DNA of 64,000 bases from Paracoccus onubensis (GCF_003591515.1 NZ_QZCG01000015.1:62001-126000), one strand, 5' to 3'; positions 15,653 to 25,200 are shown, numbered from the stretch's first letter. The notes: a model not told the origin generated them from the letters alone. A program made the numbers and translations.

Positions 15653-17080
15653 CTACAGAAGCGGCGATGCCAGCGCGAGAAGGTTGTTGCGCAGCCGCCT
15701 GAGCCAGCTCCAGTTCCGCACTTCGTCCAGCGAAATCTCGCGCGATCGCTCGACATAGCTTTGCTGTCTCTGGTCCAGCCCGGCGACGAAATCCGAATCG
15801 AACAGCGTCATGTTGACCTCGTAATTCAGCTCGAAGCTGCGCCGGTCCAGATTCGCGCTGCCGATCATGGTCATGCGCCCGTCTACCGTCAGGATCTTCG
15901 CATGCAACAAGCCGGGCTGAAACAGGAAAATTCTGACCCCGGCAGCCAGCAACCCGTAGTAGAACCCCTGGCTTGTCGATCCGACAACCAGCGAGTCGTT
16001 CCGCGCGGGCAGGATCATGGTCACCTTGACGCCGCGCCGCGCCGCCGCCCTGATCGCGGTGTCCAAAGCCGTATCAGGCACATAATAGGGCGTGGTAATC
16101 GTCACCCGCTCGCGCGCGGCATGGATCATCGCGGACAGGCAATCCGACACGCTGCCTTCACGCAGATCCGGCCCCGTCGCCACGACCTGCGCGATCATGC
16201 CGGGCTCCGCGACGCCGTCCACAAGCTTCAGCATATCGCCCAGATCGCGGCCCGTATAGCTCATCCAGTCGGCCAGGAAGACCGCCTGCAATTGCCGCAC
16301 GACAGGACCCTCGACCGAGACCAGGATATCGATCCAGGGCGCGAAACGCGGCTTGACCGCAAAGGCCATGTCCGAACAATTGCGGCTGCCGGTAAAGGCG
16401 ATCCGGTTGTCCACGACCACGATCTTGCGGTGATTGCGCAAATCCACCCGCTGGAACAGAAAGCTGATGAATGGAAGCCCCCAGGGAAAGGCGGTCACGC
16501 ATTCGGCGCCCGCATCCTTCATCTGTTGCCACAGTTCCGAGCGCACCAGCCCACGCGAGCCAAGGGCATCCACGATCACCCGGCATTCGACCCCGCGCGA
16601 TTCGGCGCGGATAATCGCCTCGGCGATCTTCCGGCCGCTGGGATCCGGCAGCCAGATATAGAACAACACATGGACGTGATCCCGCGCATCGTCGATGGCA
16701 TCGACCATCGAATCGATCGCGGCATCCGATTCCTCCAGCAGGCGCAACCGGTTCCCGGTCACCGCCGGCATCCCGCCCACCGCGGCATTGGCGGCGATCA
16801 CCGGCCGGGCGAAATTCGGCGGCTCGCTCAGGACCCGGCTGCTGGGCAGGCGCAATCCGGTCAACCGGTCGCGCACATCCGCCATACGCTGCACCTCGGC
16901 CCGGTTCATCCGCACTTCGCCGAACAGCAGATAGGCGATGATTCCAAGCAGCGGCAATGCCTCGATCACCATGATCCAGGCAAGCCGCGCCGAGGGGTCC
17001 AGCCGAGGTCTCAGCAACACGCGGCCAATCAGTGCCACGGCAATCAATGCATGAACGAATACCAGGATCGAAGCCCACAT
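15653..17080 (-). CDS. cls: Cardiolipin synthase (phospholipase D superfamily)
   Basis: The protein has 475 residues. Two N-terminal membrane segments (residues about 3-20 and 35-55) form the PLD nuclease N-terminal domain and anchor it in the inner membrane. Two HKD motifs follow: NHRKIVVVDNRIAFTGSRN in the middle and HAKILTVDGRMTMIGSANLD near the C-terminus, the twin catalytic histidine-lysine-aspartate sets. It condenses two phosphatidylglycerols into cardiolipin and glycerol. Its start is divergent from accD, with 87 bases between. The C-terminal end SWLRRLRNNLLALASPLL is typical of Cls. Confidence 0.95.
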   Translation of the reverse strand: MWASILVFVHALIAVALIGRVLLRPRLDPSARLAWIMVIEALPLLGIIAYLLFGEVRMNRAEVQRMADVRDRLTGLRLPSSRVLSEPPNFARPVIAANAAVGGMPAVTGNRLRLLEESDAAIDSMVDAIDDARDHVHVLFYIWLPDPSGRKIAEAIIRAESRGVECRVIVDALGSRGLVRSELWQQMKDAGAECVTAFPWGLPFISFLFQRVDLRNHRKIVVVDNRIAFTGSRNCSDMAFAVKPRFAPWIDILVSVEGPVVRQLQAVFLADWMSYTGRDLGDMLKLVDGVAEPGMIAQVVATGPDLREGSVSDCLSAMIHAARERVTITTPYYVPDTALDTAIRAAARRGVKVTMILPARNDSLVVGSTSQGFYYGLLAAGVRIFLFQPGLLHAKILTVDGRMTMIGSANLDRRSFELNYEVNMTLFDSDFVAGLDQRQQSYVERSREISLDEVRNWSWLRRLRNNLLALASPLL

Positions 17081-17167
17081 TGCGCCATCTAGCCCCGGCC
17101 ATGCGGGAATTGCAATTCCCGTCCTTCCCCCCTAATTGGAACGGGGAAACAGCAAAGGCCGCACGCA

Positions 17168-18094
17168 ATGAACTGGATCACCAATTACGTCCGCCCGCGC
17201 ATCAACTCGCTGTTCTCGCGCCGCGATGTGCCCGAGAACCTGTGGACCAAATGCCCCGAATGCGGAACCATGCTGTTCCATCGGGAATTGTCGGATAACT
17301 TGAACGTCTGCACCAATTGCGACCATCACCTTGCGATCACACCGCGCGAACGCTTTGCCGCTCTGTTCGACGGCGGTGTGTTCAGCGAGGTGAAAGTGCC
17401 CGAGCCGCTGGCCGATCCGCTGCAGTTCCGCGACCAGAAGAAATATCCCGACCGGATGAAGGCAGCGCAGAAATCCACCGGCGAGAAAGAAGCGATGCTG
17501 GTCGCCGAAGGCGAGATGGGCCGCACGCCGGTTATCCTTGCCGCGCAGGATTTCAGCTTCATGGCCGGCTCGATGGGCATGTATGTCGGCAACGCGATCA
17601 TCGCCGCTGCCGAACGCGCCGTGGCGCTGCGTCGCCCGCTCGTGCTGTTTTCCGCCGCCGGAGGTGCCCGGATGCAGGAAGGCATCCTCAGCCTCATGCA
17701 GATGCCGCGCACCACCGTCGCCATCGAGATGCTGAAAGAGGCCGGGCTGCCCTATATCGTCATCCTGACCCATCCGACGACCGGTGGCGTCACTGCCAGC
17801 TATGCGATGCTGGGCGACATCCAGATCTCCGAACCCGGCGCGCTGATCTGCTTCGCCGGCCCCCGGGTGATCGAGCAGACCATCCGCGAAAAACTGCCCG
17901 AGGGCTTCCAGCGCGCCGAATATCTGCTGGAACATGGCATGCTCGACCGGGTGACGCATCGCAAGCAGCTGCGCGACGAACTGATCTCGGTGCTGCGCAT
18001 GCTGGGCGGCCTCCCTGCCCCGACCCGTGCCGACCTGCCTCCTCCGGAACCTGCTGCCGAAATCGCGACGGCCGAGGAAAAACCGGCATCCTGA
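17168..18094 (+). CDS. accD: Acetyl-CoA carboxylase carboxyltransferase subunit beta
   Basis: This 308-residue subunit, with AccA, moves carboxyl from carboxybiotin to acetyl-CoA to make malonyl-CoA for fatty acid synthesis. The N-terminal four-cysteine zinc ribbon (CPEC ... CTNC, residues about 36-58) is complete. The crotonase-like core shows FSAAGGARMQEGILSLMQM, VILTHPTTGGVTASYAMLGD and GPRVIEQTI. The C-terminus is a proline/glutamate-rich tail after the domain. The gene lies 61 bases before folC with a repeat element between them, a conserved accD-folC pairing. Confidence 0.96.
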   Translation: MNWITNYVRPRINSLFSRRDVPENLWTKCPECGTMLFHRELSDNLNVCTNCDHHLAITPRERFAALFDGGVFSEVKVPEPLADPLQFRDQKKYPDRMKAAQKSTGEKEAMLVAEGEMGRTPVILAAQDFSFMAGSMGMYVGNAIIAAAERAVALRRPLVLFSAAGGARMQEGILSLMQMPRTTVAIEMLKEAGLPYIVILTHPTTGGVTASYAMLGDIQISEPGALICFAGPRVIEQTIREKLPEGFQRAEYLLEHGMLDRVTHRKQLRDELISVLRMLGGLPAPTRADLPPPEPAAEIATAEEKPAS

Positions 18095-18097
18095 CGC

Positions 18098-18147
18098 CTT
18101 CTTCTTTGTCCAAATACCTCGGGGGTCCGGGGGCAGCGCCCCCGGCT
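18098..18147. repeat. Copy 2 of the Rhodobacterales-type intergenic repeat
   Basis: CTTCTTTGTCCAAATACCT followed by CGGGGGTCC and the self-complementary GGGGGCAGCGCCCCC lies between accD and folC, almost identical to copy 3 near 25.3 kb. The hairpin has no T-run. Its place inside a likely operon suggests RNA processing or attenuation rather than full termination. Confidence 0.8.
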
Positions 18148-18155
18148 TGTGCAGC

Positions 18156-19427
18156 ATGAGCCATTCTGACACCATTCTCGACCGCCTCATGTCGCTGCAC
18201 CCCAAGGTCATCGACCTGTCGCTGGACCGGATGCACCGCATCCTCGCCGCGCTTGGCAATCCCGAGCGTCGAATTCCTCCTGTGATCCATATCGCCGGAA
18301 CCAATGGCAAGGGCTCCACCCTCGCCATGATCCGCGCGGGGCTGGAGGCTGGCGGCGCGTCTGTCCATGTCTATACCTCGCCGCATCTGGCGCGTTTTCA
18401 CGAGCGTGTCCGGCTTGCGGGCAAGCTGATCGCCGAACCCGATCTCGCCGCCGCGCTGGAGGAATGCGAAACCGCGAATGGCGGCCAGCCGATCACCTTT
18501 TTCGAGATCACCACGGCCGCCGCCTTCCTCGCTTTCTCGCGCGTTCCCGCCGATTACACCCTGCTGGAAGTCGGCCTTGGCGGCAGGCTGGACGCCACCA
18601 ATGTGATCCCCGACCCGCGCCTGACGATCATTACTCCTGTCAGTATCGACCATACCCAATATCTGGGTGAAACGCTGGCCGAGATCGCGGGCGAGAAAGC
18701 GGGCATCATCAAACCCCGCACCCCCTGCATCGTCGGTCCGCAGCAAGAGGAAGCCCTGCGCGTGATCGAGGCCCGCGCTTCGGGGCTGACGGCGCCGCTA
18801 TCCATTTACGGCCAGCAGTGGCAGATTGCCGCCGACCGCGGGGGAATCATCTTTCAGGACGATCACGGATTATGGGATCTGCCGCGCCCCAATCTGATCG
18901 GCGATCACCAGATACAGAATGCCGGCAGCGCGCTTGCTGCCCTGCGCGAATTGGGCGCGGATGAGGCGCAGGCCCGCGCAGCCATGACCGGCGCGGAATG
19001 GCCCGCCCGGATGCAGCGCCTGACCCACGGTCCGCTGGCCCGCGCCGCCGGTCCGCAGGCGGAACTCTGGCTGGATGGCGGCCATAATCCGGCGGGCGGA
19101 GACGCGCTTGCAGCTGTTCTTGCCGGCCTGCCCTCCCGTCCGACGCATCTGGTCTGCGGGATGCTGAACACGAAAGATATCACCGGCTATCTGCGCCCGC
19201 TTGCGACCCATGCCGAGAGCCTGACCGCCATCGGCATCGAAGGCGAACCCAACACCCTTCCAGCCGAAGAGACGGCGGGTTTCGCACGCGAGGTGGGAAT
19301 AACGGCGCAGATCGCCGAAAGCCCGATGCAGGCCGTCACCCGGATCGTCGAATCCTGTCCTCAGGCCCGGATCCTGATCTGCGGTTCGCTTTATCTGGCC
19401 GGCAGGATATTGCGCGAGAACGGGTAA
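18156..19427 (+). CDS. folC: Bifunctional dihydrofolate/folylpolyglutamate synthase
   Basis: The protein has 423 residues. It adds glutamate to dihydropteroate and to tetrahydrofolates. Signatures of the Mur-ligase-like fold are HIAGTNGKGSTLAMI (P-loop), YTSPHLARFHERVRL, TFFEITTAAAFLAF, LEVGLGGRLDATNVI, ITPVSIDHTQYLGETLAEIAGEKAGIIK and LDGGHNPAG. The frame is open upstream, overlapping accD, but ATG 18156 begins the conserved part (SHSDTILDRLMSLHPK). It is transcribed with accD, from which it is separated by the repeat element. Confidence 0.95.
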   Translation: MSHSDTILDRLMSLHPKVIDLSLDRMHRILAALGNPERRIPPVIHIAGTNGKGSTLAMIRAGLEAGGASVHVYTSPHLARFHERVRLAGKLIAEPDLAAALEECETANGGQPITFFEITTAAAFLAFSRVPADYTLLEVGLGGRLDATNVIPDPRLTIITPVSIDHTQYLGETLAEIAGEKAGIIKPRTPCIVGPQQEEALRVIEARASGLTAPLSIYGQQWQIAADRGGIIFQDDHGLWDLPRPNLIGDHQIQNAGSALAALRELGADEAQARAAMTGAEWPARMQRLTHGPLARAAGPQAELWLDGGHNPAGGDALAAVLAGLPSRPTHLVCGMLNTKDITGYLRPLATHAESLTAIGIEGEPNTLPAEETAGFAREVGITAQIAESPMQAVTRIVESCPQARILICGSLYLAGRILRENG

Positions 19428-19466
19428 CCGTCCCTTCCCATCAGCCCGGGCGCAACCGGCCGGGTT

Positions 19467-20207
19467 TCAGATACAGCGCCCGCCATCGACCTCCATCGCG
19501 ACTCCGGTGATCATCGAAGCTTCATCCGAGGCAAGGAAACAGGCGGCATTGCCCAAATCCTCGGGCGTGGAAAAGCGGCCGATCGGGATGGTGGACAGAA
19601 ATTTCGCCCGCATTTCCGGGGTATCCTCGCCCATGAAGCTTTTCAGCAGCGGCGTTTCTCCGGCAACCGGATTAAGCGCGTTCACCCGGATGCCGAATGG
19701 CGCAAGCTCGATCGCCATGGCCCTGGTCGCGGTGATCAACCAGCCTTTCGAGGCATTGTACCAGTTCAGCTTCGGACGCGGAGAGACACCCGCAGTCGAA
19801 GCGATATTGACGATATTGCCCTGCCCGGCGCGTTTCATGATGGGCACGATCTCGCGCGACAGCAGATAGACGGATTTGCAATTTACCGACAGAACGCGGT
19901 CGAAATCCGTTTCGCTGACATCTTCCAGCAGGCTGGGCAAATGGGTTACGCCCGCATTGTTCACCAGAATGTCGATCCCGCCCAGCTTGTCCTCTGCGGT
20001 CCCGACCAGTTCCGCCACGCCTGCGCCATCCGCGATATCTACTGCTACCGCGATGCCCCCGATCTCATCCGCGATCCGCCCGGCCGCGTCGGAATTGATA
20101 TCCGCAACCACGACCTTCGCGCCTTCGGCCGCGAATTTCCGGGCGATCCCCGCGCCGAAACCCGAACCGCCTCCGGTCACGATCGCCCTTTTATCGGCCA
20201 GCCTCAT
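19467..20207 (-). CDS. SDR family NAD(P)-dependent oxidoreductase
   Basis: The protein has 246 residues and the classical short-chain dehydrogenase features: the TGGGSGFGAGIA cofactor motif near the N-terminus, DI at the end of the second strand (VVVADIN, suggesting NAD preference), NNAG, a catalytic serine in NIASTAG and the YNASKG tetrad. The C-terminus has the ITGVAMEVDGG end common to glucose-dehydrogenase-like SDRs. The substrate is unknown. AGAAGGG just before ATG 20207 sets the start; a longer frame reaches 20312. It is convergent with folC and 10 bases of stop-to-start space follow priA upstream of its longest frame. Confidence 0.9.
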   Translation of the reverse strand: MRLADKRAIVTGGGSGFGAGIARKFAAEGAKVVVADINSDAAGRIADEIGGIAVAVDIADGAGVAELVGTAEDKLGGIDILVNNAGVTHLPSLLEDVSETDFDRVLSVNCKSVYLLSREIVPIMKRAGQGNIVNIASTAGVSPRPKLNWYNASKGWLITATRAMAIELAPFGIRVNALNPVAGETPLLKSFMGEDTPEMRAKFLSTIPIGRFSTPEDLGNAACFLASDEASMITGVAMEVDGGRCI

Positions 20208-20322
20208 AATCCCTTCTCCCATGTTGTGACGGATCAATGTCAATTCGGCGCGAGGGGCTGTCAAGCGGCCGGTCGGGCAAGGGATCTGCCGCCACCGCCG
20301 TTCCGGCAACAAGGGCGCGGCG

Positions 20323-22530
20323 TCACAGAAAGCTTTGCGGATCGATATCGACGGAAAGCCGTAAATTGGTCGGGGGCTTATGCGGAGCCAGCCAGTCGGC
20401 TATGGCATTTTGCAACGCGGCCTGACGCGGCGCGTGGATCAGCATCCGCATCCGGTGCCGTCCCCGGATCAGGGCGATGGGCGCGGGCGCGGGTCCCCAC
20501 AGTTCGGCCCCGGCCTCACGCAGGGGTTCAGCATGTGCGGCCAGATGGCGGGCAAAAGCCGCGACGGTCTCCAGATCGGGATGCGACAGGATGATCCCCG
20601 CCAATCGCCCGAAAGGCGGCATCCCCATCGCCTGCCGCCCCTCGGCTTCGGCATTCCAGAACGCCTCGTCCTCGCCCGACAGGATCGCGCGGATTACCGG
20701 ATGGTCTGGCTGATGGGTCTGTAGCACGGCCACGCCCGGCTCGGCCCCCTTCTGCCGCCCGGCCCGGCCCGCCACCTGCCGCATCAGCTGAAACGACCGC
20801 TCCGCCGCCCGCAGATCGGCCCCTTGCAGGCCAAGATCCGCGTCGATCACGCCAACCAGCGTCAGGCGCGGGAAATTATGCCCCTTGGCAACGATCTGCG
20901 TCCCGATGATGATATCGGTATCGCCTTCGGAAATCTCGGCAATGGTCTCTTTCAGCACCCGCGCCGAGTGAAACAGATCCGAGGACAGCACTGTCGCCTT
21001 GGCCTGTGGGAACAGCGCGGCCACTTCCTCGGCGATCCGCTCGACCCCCGGACCGACCGGTGCCAGCTTGCCCTCGACTCCGCAGGATGGGCAGGCCGTC
21101 GGAATGGGCTTTGTCTCGCCGCATTGATGGCAAACGAGACGGTTCTGAAACCGATGCTCGACCATCCGCGCATCGCATTGATGACAGCCGATCTGCTCGC
21201 CGCAAGCCCGGCAAACGGTAACGGGCGCAAAGCCTCTGCGGTTCAGAAACAGAAGCGATTGCTGGCCCTTCTCGATCCGCGCCGAAACCGCCGCCGCCAG
21301 CCGGGGTGAGATCCAGCGACCCGTGGGCATATCTTCGGCCCGCAGATCCACGGCCACCATATCGGGCAGTTCCGCCTCGCCATAGCGCGCCCGCAGATCG
21401 AGGCGGCGATACTTTCCACTGCCCGCATTCACCCAGCTTTCAAGACTGGGTGTCGCCGAAGCCAGCACCACCTGAGCGCCGCAAATCGAAGCCCGCAACA
21501 CCGCCATGTCGCGGGCGTTGTAAAAGACTACGTCTTCCTGCTTGTAGCTGCTGTCATGCTCCTCATCGACCACGATCAGGCCCAGATCGCGGAAAGGCAG
21601 GAACAGAGCCGAACGCGCACCCACGACCAGCCCGACATCGCCCCGCCCCGCCATATGCCACAGGCGACGGCGCTCGGTGCGGGTGATGCCGCTATGCCAT
21701 TCACCGGGGCGAGCGCCGAAACGGGCCTCCACCCGCTCAAGAAACTCGGCAGAAAGGGCGATTTCGGGCAGCAGGACAAGCGCCTGCCGCCCCTGCGCCA
21801 GACATTCGGCGACGGCTTCCAGATAGACCTCGGTCTTGCCTGATCCGGTGACGCCGCGCAGCAGGGTCGTGCCATAACCTCCGGCCCGGATCGCCGCCCG
21901 CAACGTGTCGGCGGCGGATTGCTGATCGGCGGCAAGCGGTTTTCCGGGCAATGCGGGATCAAGCCGTGGATAGGGCACATCGCGCGGCGCTTCGATCTCG
22001 GCCAGCGTTCCCTGAGCGACCAGTCCCTTCACGACCGACACTCCCACACCGGCAAGCTGTGCCAGTTCCGACGGCGCGAAACTTGCGCCGCCATGATCGG
22101 CGATGACCCGAAGAACCTGCGACCGCGCCTCGGTCATCCGCGCAGGGGGATCGCCAGCCGGCACGATCACGCGACGGGCGGCTGGCGGCCGATCCAGATC
22201 GGGTGCCCGCGTCGCCATGCGCAGCATCAGCGGCGGCAGGGTCAGCGTGTAATCGGCGGCACGGGTCAGGAAGTCGATGAAGCCGGGGCTGAACGGCTCG
22301 GCCTCGATCGCCCGCCCGACGGGGCGCAGCTTGGCAAGGTCGAAATCCCCCTTGCCCTCGCCCCAGACCATCCCCAGCACCCGGCGCGGACCCAGCGGCA
22401 CCCGCACCAATTGCCCCCGCCGCACGCCGCCCTCGGGCGCGAGATAGTCAAGCACCCCCACGGGTTCGGTCGTCAGCACGGCGATGCGGCTGCGTTCCGG
22501 GAAGTATTCGGATGCGCTTTTGTGGATCAT
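20323..22530 (-). CDS. priA: Primosomal protein N' (replication restart helicase)
   Basis: This 735-residue superfamily 2 helicase reloads the replisome at stalled forks. It shows the N-terminal 3'-DNA-binding domain, a winged-helix stretch, Walker A (RGVTGSGKTEVYLEA), DEEHDSSYKQED, SATPSLES, and the insert with eight zinc-binding cysteines (CRACGEQIGCHQC ... CHQCGE ... CPSC). The helicase C-terminal part has GTQIVAKGHNFPRLTLVG and QVAGRAGR. Length matches PriA. It is divergent from the transaldolase, with a 380-base gap containing a large inverted repeat. Confidence 0.96.
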   Translation of the reverse strand: MIHKSASEYFPERSRIAVLTTEPVGVLDYLAPEGGVRRGQLVRVPLGPRRVLGMVWGEGKGDFDLAKLRPVGRAIEAEPFSPGFIDFLTRAADYTLTLPPLMLRMATRAPDLDRPPAARRVIVPAGDPPARMTEARSQVLRVIADHGGASFAPSELAQLAGVGVSVVKGLVAQGTLAEIEAPRDVPYPRLDPALPGKPLAADQQSAADTLRAAIRAGGYGTTLLRGVTGSGKTEVYLEAVAECLAQGRQALVLLPEIALSAEFLERVEARFGARPGEWHSGITRTERRRLWHMAGRGDVGLVVGARSALFLPFRDLGLIVVDEEHDSSYKQEDVVFYNARDMAVLRASICGAQVVLASATPSLESWVNAGSGKYRRLDLRARYGEAELPDMVAVDLRAEDMPTGRWISPRLAAAVSARIEKGQQSLLFLNRRGFAPVTVCRACGEQIGCHQCDARMVEHRFQNRLVCHQCGETKPIPTACPSCGVEGKLAPVGPGVERIAEEVAALFPQAKATVLSSDLFHSARVLKETIAEISEGDTDIIIGTQIVAKGHNFPRLTLVGVIDADLGLQGADLRAAERSFQLMRQVAGRAGRQKGAEPGVAVLQTHQPDHPVIRAILSGEDEAFWNAEAEGRQAMGMPPFGRLAGIILSHPDLETVAAFARHLAAHAEPLREAGAELWGPAPAPIALIRGRHRMRMLIHAPRQAALQNAIADWLAPHKPPTNLRLSVDIDPQSFL

Positions 22531-22562
22531 GTCGGGGCGTTTCGATGCACAGACCGATCAAA

Positions 22563-22701
22563 GCCGCGCAGCGCCCGTCCGCCGGGTGGGCGTCCCTCGG
22601 GTTGCGGTTCGCGTTTTATGGTGAAACTCCGAACGACGCACGACCCGCAGGTCAACGTCGCCAAAGCGCCCATCCAATGGGGCGGACGGGCGCTGCGCGG
22701 C
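22563..22701. repeat. Long inverted repeat between priA and the transaldolase gene
   Basis: Perfect 21-base arms lie at 22563-22583 and 22681-22701 (the left arm starts GCCGCGCAGCGCCC). The stem is extended inward by GGGTGGGCG (22584-22592) against CGCCCATCC (22667-22675), with one wobble and a five-base bulge. The loop is about 75 bases. No open frame of note spans it. It could fold as a long RNA hairpin or be a miniature mobile element. The remainder of the 22531-22911 gap holds the promoters of the two divergent genes, with nothing else recognised. Confidence 0.75.
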
Positions 22702-22911
22702 GGCCCGCCGGGCCTTGATTCCGCGCGGGGGAATTGGCCACGATGTCTGCAATGATCCGTCAAGCTTCAGAACCGTCCCTTCCAGAAACACCCATCTATA
22801 AACCCGACCCTCCTGTGCAGTTGCAAGGGCCTGTGAAAATCCTTGCCCCTCTTTCGGTCGGAACCCATCTGGAGTATGACGGCAATCGAACCGCATGAAT
22901 GGAGCCGGGCC

Positions 22912-23565
22912 ATGAAATTCTTTGTCGATACAGCAGATGTTTCCGCTATCAGGGAACTCAATGAACTGGGCATGGTGGATGGTGTGACGACCAATCCGTC
23001 GCTGATCCTCAAGGCCGGACGCGACATCACCGAGGTCACCCGCGAAATCTGCGAGATGGTGGATGGGCCGGTCAGTGCCGAGGTCGTGGCCGAGAAGGCC
23101 GATGACATGATCCGCGAAGGCAAGACGCTGGCGAAGATCGCCGACAATATCACCGTGAAAGTGCCGCTGACCTGGGACGGACTGAAAGCCTGCCGCGCCC
23201 TGTCGGATGACGGGCATATGGTCAATGTGACGCTGTGTTTCTCGCCCGCGCAGGCGATTCTCGCGGCCAAGGCCGGCGCGACCTTCATCAGCCCCTTTAT
23301 CGGGCGGCTGGACGATATCCATCTGGACGGGGTCGATCTGATCGAGGATATCCGCACGATCTATGACAATTACGGATATGAGACGCAGATCCTTGCCGCC
23401 TCGATCCGCACGGTCAATCATATCATCGAAGTCGGCAAGATCGGCACCGATGTCATCACCGCGCCGCCCAATGTCATCAAGTCGATGGCGACTCATGTGC
23501 TGACCGACAAGGGTCTGGCGCAATTCACCGCCGACTGGGCCAAGACCGGTCAGAAGATTGGCTGA
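22912..23565 (+). CDS. Fructose-6-phosphate aldolase / small transaldolase
   Basis: The protein has 217 residues, the length of the short transaldolase subfamily (TalC/Fsa/MipB). The start MKFFVDTADVSAIRELNELG is canonical. The Schiff-base lysine lies in NITVKVPLTWDGLKA, and the beta-barrel motifs GVTTNPSLI, NVTLCFSPAQAILAAKAGATFISPFIGRLDD and ILAASIRTVNH are present. It moves dihydroxyacetone units between sugar phosphates in the pentose phosphate pathway; whether it acts as transaldolase or aldolase cannot be read from the sequence. The longer upstream frame is not conserved. It overlaps the next gene by 8 bases. Confidence 0.93.
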   Translation: MKFFVDTADVSAIRELNELGMVDGVTTNPSLILKAGRDITEVTREICEMVDGPVSAEVVAEKADDMIREGKTLAKIADNITVKVPLTWDGLKACRALSDDGHMVNVTLCFSPAQAILAAKAGATFISPFIGRLDDIHLDGVDLIEDIRTIYDNYGYETQILAASIRTVNHIIEVGKIGTDVITAPPNVIKSMATHVLTDKGLAQFTADWAKTGQKIG

Positions 23566-24268
23566 TCGCGGGCAGGATACCGAGACGGCATCGGCGCTGG
23601 ATCAGGAGACCCGCGAACGTCTGCTGGCCAATCCCGGTGCCATCCTTGCCGACCGCGATCTGATGCGGGCCCTTGTCGCGGCCCGCGAGGCCGATATCGG
23701 CGAAAACGTGATCGACATTCGTGGCCGTGCGATGGAGGCGCTTGAGCATCGCCTTGACCGGCTGGAGGCGCAGCATGAGAACGTGATCGCCACCGCCTAT
23801 GACAACCAGTCCAGCACCGCGGTCATTCATCGGGCGGTCATCGGTCTGCTGGAAACCGCCGATCTGGCCGCGTTCGTGGACAGCCTGCAATCCGCGATCG
23901 CACCGCTTCTGCGCATCGAGACGCTGCGGCTGGTGATCGAGGAAAGCCCGGCGGTTCCCGGTCTGCCGGAAGACGTGGTGCTTGCCCCGGAAGGCGGCAT
24001 CGCCCGGATTGTCGCCGCAGGCAGCCGGACGCCAAGGGGCGATGATATCGTCCTGCGCCCGTCCGAGCCTGTGACCCAGCCGATCCATGCCCGCAAGATC
24101 GCGTCCGAAGCGCTGCTGCCCTTTGATCTTGGCGCGGATCTTCCCCGCGCCATGCTGGTCATGGGCAGCGCGGATGCCGCACGCTTCATGCCCGCGCATG
24201 GCACCGATCTGTTGCGCTTTTTCGGGCAGATTTTCCGGCTCGTTCTGCTGATGCGACTCCGGTCATGA
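23558..24268 (+). CDS. DUF484 family protein
   Basis: The protein has 236 residues with a probable TTG start at 23558 that overlaps the transaldolase stop. The N-terminal helix (LDQETRERLLANPGAILADRDLMRALVAA) and the coiled stretch (RAMEALEHRLDRLEAQHENVIATAYDN) are typical of DUF484, which has a GAF-like C-terminal half (here LRIETLRLVIEES through ARFMPAHGTDLLRFFGQIFRLVLLMRL). The family is usually encoded next to xerC, as here, where the two genes overlap by ATGA. It has no known activity; a signalling or recombination accessory role is conjecture. Confidence 0.88.
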   Translation: MADRGQDTETASALDQETRERLLANPGAILADRDLMRALVAAREADIGENVIDIRGRAMEALEHRLDRLEAQHENVIATAYDNQSSTAVIHRAVIGLLETADLAAFVDSLQSAIAPLLRIETLRLVIEESPAVPGLPEDVVLAPEGGIARIVAAGSRTPRGDDIVLRPSEPVTQPIHARKIASEALLPFDLGADLPRAMLVMGSADAARFMPAHGTDLLRFFGQIFRLVLLMRLRS

Positions 24269-25200
24269 CCGGGTCCGGCCAGCTTGCCCTTGCTCCGGCC
24301 ATGTCGGACGCACTGGCCCGCTGGCTGGACACCGAAAGCGCGACAAGGGGCCGCTCTGCGCATACGATCAACGCCTATCGCACCGATCTGCTGGCGTTCC
24401 TTGGTTTTCTTGGCGCGCATCACGGCGAGGCGGCAACCCCGAAATCGCTGGCCTCGCTGCGTCAGGCGGATATGCGGGCCTTTGCCGCCTCGGAACGCGC
24501 ACGCGGATATGGCGCGAGATCGCTGGCCCGGAGGCAATCGGCGGTGCGCAGCTTCCTGCGCTGGATATCGGACCGCGAAGGCTTCGACCTGTCCGCCGCC
24601 CTGTCCAGCCGCAGCCCGAAATATGCCCGTTCGCTGCCGCGTCCATTATCGCCCGAGCAGGCACAGGACGCGCTGGATATGGTCGCTGTCGGACATGACA
24701 CCCCCTGGGTCGCGGCCCGCGACACGGCGGTGATGACTTTGCTCTGGGGCTGCGGGCTGCGCATTTCCGAGGCGCTTGGGCTGGATGGCCGTGAATGGCC
24801 CTTTCGCGACGCCCTGACCATCACCGGCAAGGGCGGAAAAGAGCGTCGCGTGCCGGTATTGCCGGTGGCAAGCGATACCGTGGCCGAATATCTGCGCCTC
24901 TGCCCGTGGCGCCTCGCGCCGGATGAGCCATTGTTCCGTGGCGTTCGCGGCGGCAGGCTTGGTCCCGATGTGGTCGCCGCCTCGCTGCGCCGCGCCCGCG
25001 CCGCGCTGGGCCTGCCCCCGACCGCCACCCCCCATGCATTGCGCCATTCCTTCGCCACCCATCTGCTGGCCGCCGGGGGCGATCTGCGCAGCATTCAGGA
25101 ATTGCTGGGCCATGCCAATCTCTCCACCACACAGGTCTATACCGGAGTGGACGACGCCCGCCTGATGGCGGTCTATCACTCGGCGCATCCACGGAAATAG
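24265..25200 (+). CDS. xerC: Site-specific tyrosine recombinase XerC
   Basis: The 311-residue recombinase, together with XerD, resolves chromosome dimers at dif. The N-terminal SAM-like domain (SAHTINAYRTDLLAFLGFL, SLARRQSAVRSFLRW) is followed by the catalytic residues: R in GCGLRISEAL, K in TGKGGKER, H-x-x-R in PHALRHSFATHLL, H in LLGHANLSTTQ and the nucleophile Y in VYTGVD. The ATG overlaps the DUF484 stop (ATGA 24265-24268). It is flanked downstream by a REP-like repeat. The surroundings are core genes, so this is the housekeeping recombinase and not a phage integrase. Confidence 0.95.
   Translation: MTGSGQLALAPAMSDALARWLDTESATRGRSAHTINAYRTDLLAFLGFLGAHHGEAATPKSLASLRQADMRAFAASERARGYGARSLARRQSAVRSFLRWISDREGFDLSAALSSRSPKYARSLPRPLSPEQAQDALDMVAVGHDTPWVAARDTAVMTLLWGCGLRISEALGLDGREWPFRDALTITGKGGKERRVPVLPVASDTVAEYLRLCPWRLAPDEPLFRGVRGGRLGPDVVAASLRRARAALGLPPTATPHALRHSFATHLLAAGGDLRSIQELLGHANLSTTQVYTGVDDARLMAVYHSAHPRK

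Noticed and set aside
15356..17092. Long plus-strand frame of 578 codons
   Set aside because: It is antisense to phhB and cls, which have clear catalytic motifs; the plus-strand translation has no domain pattern.
24265..25200. Phage or ICE integrase next to an attachment site
   Set aside because: The recombinase is in a DUF484-xerC pair within core genes and has XerC-type motifs, so it is the chromosomal dimer-resolution enzyme.
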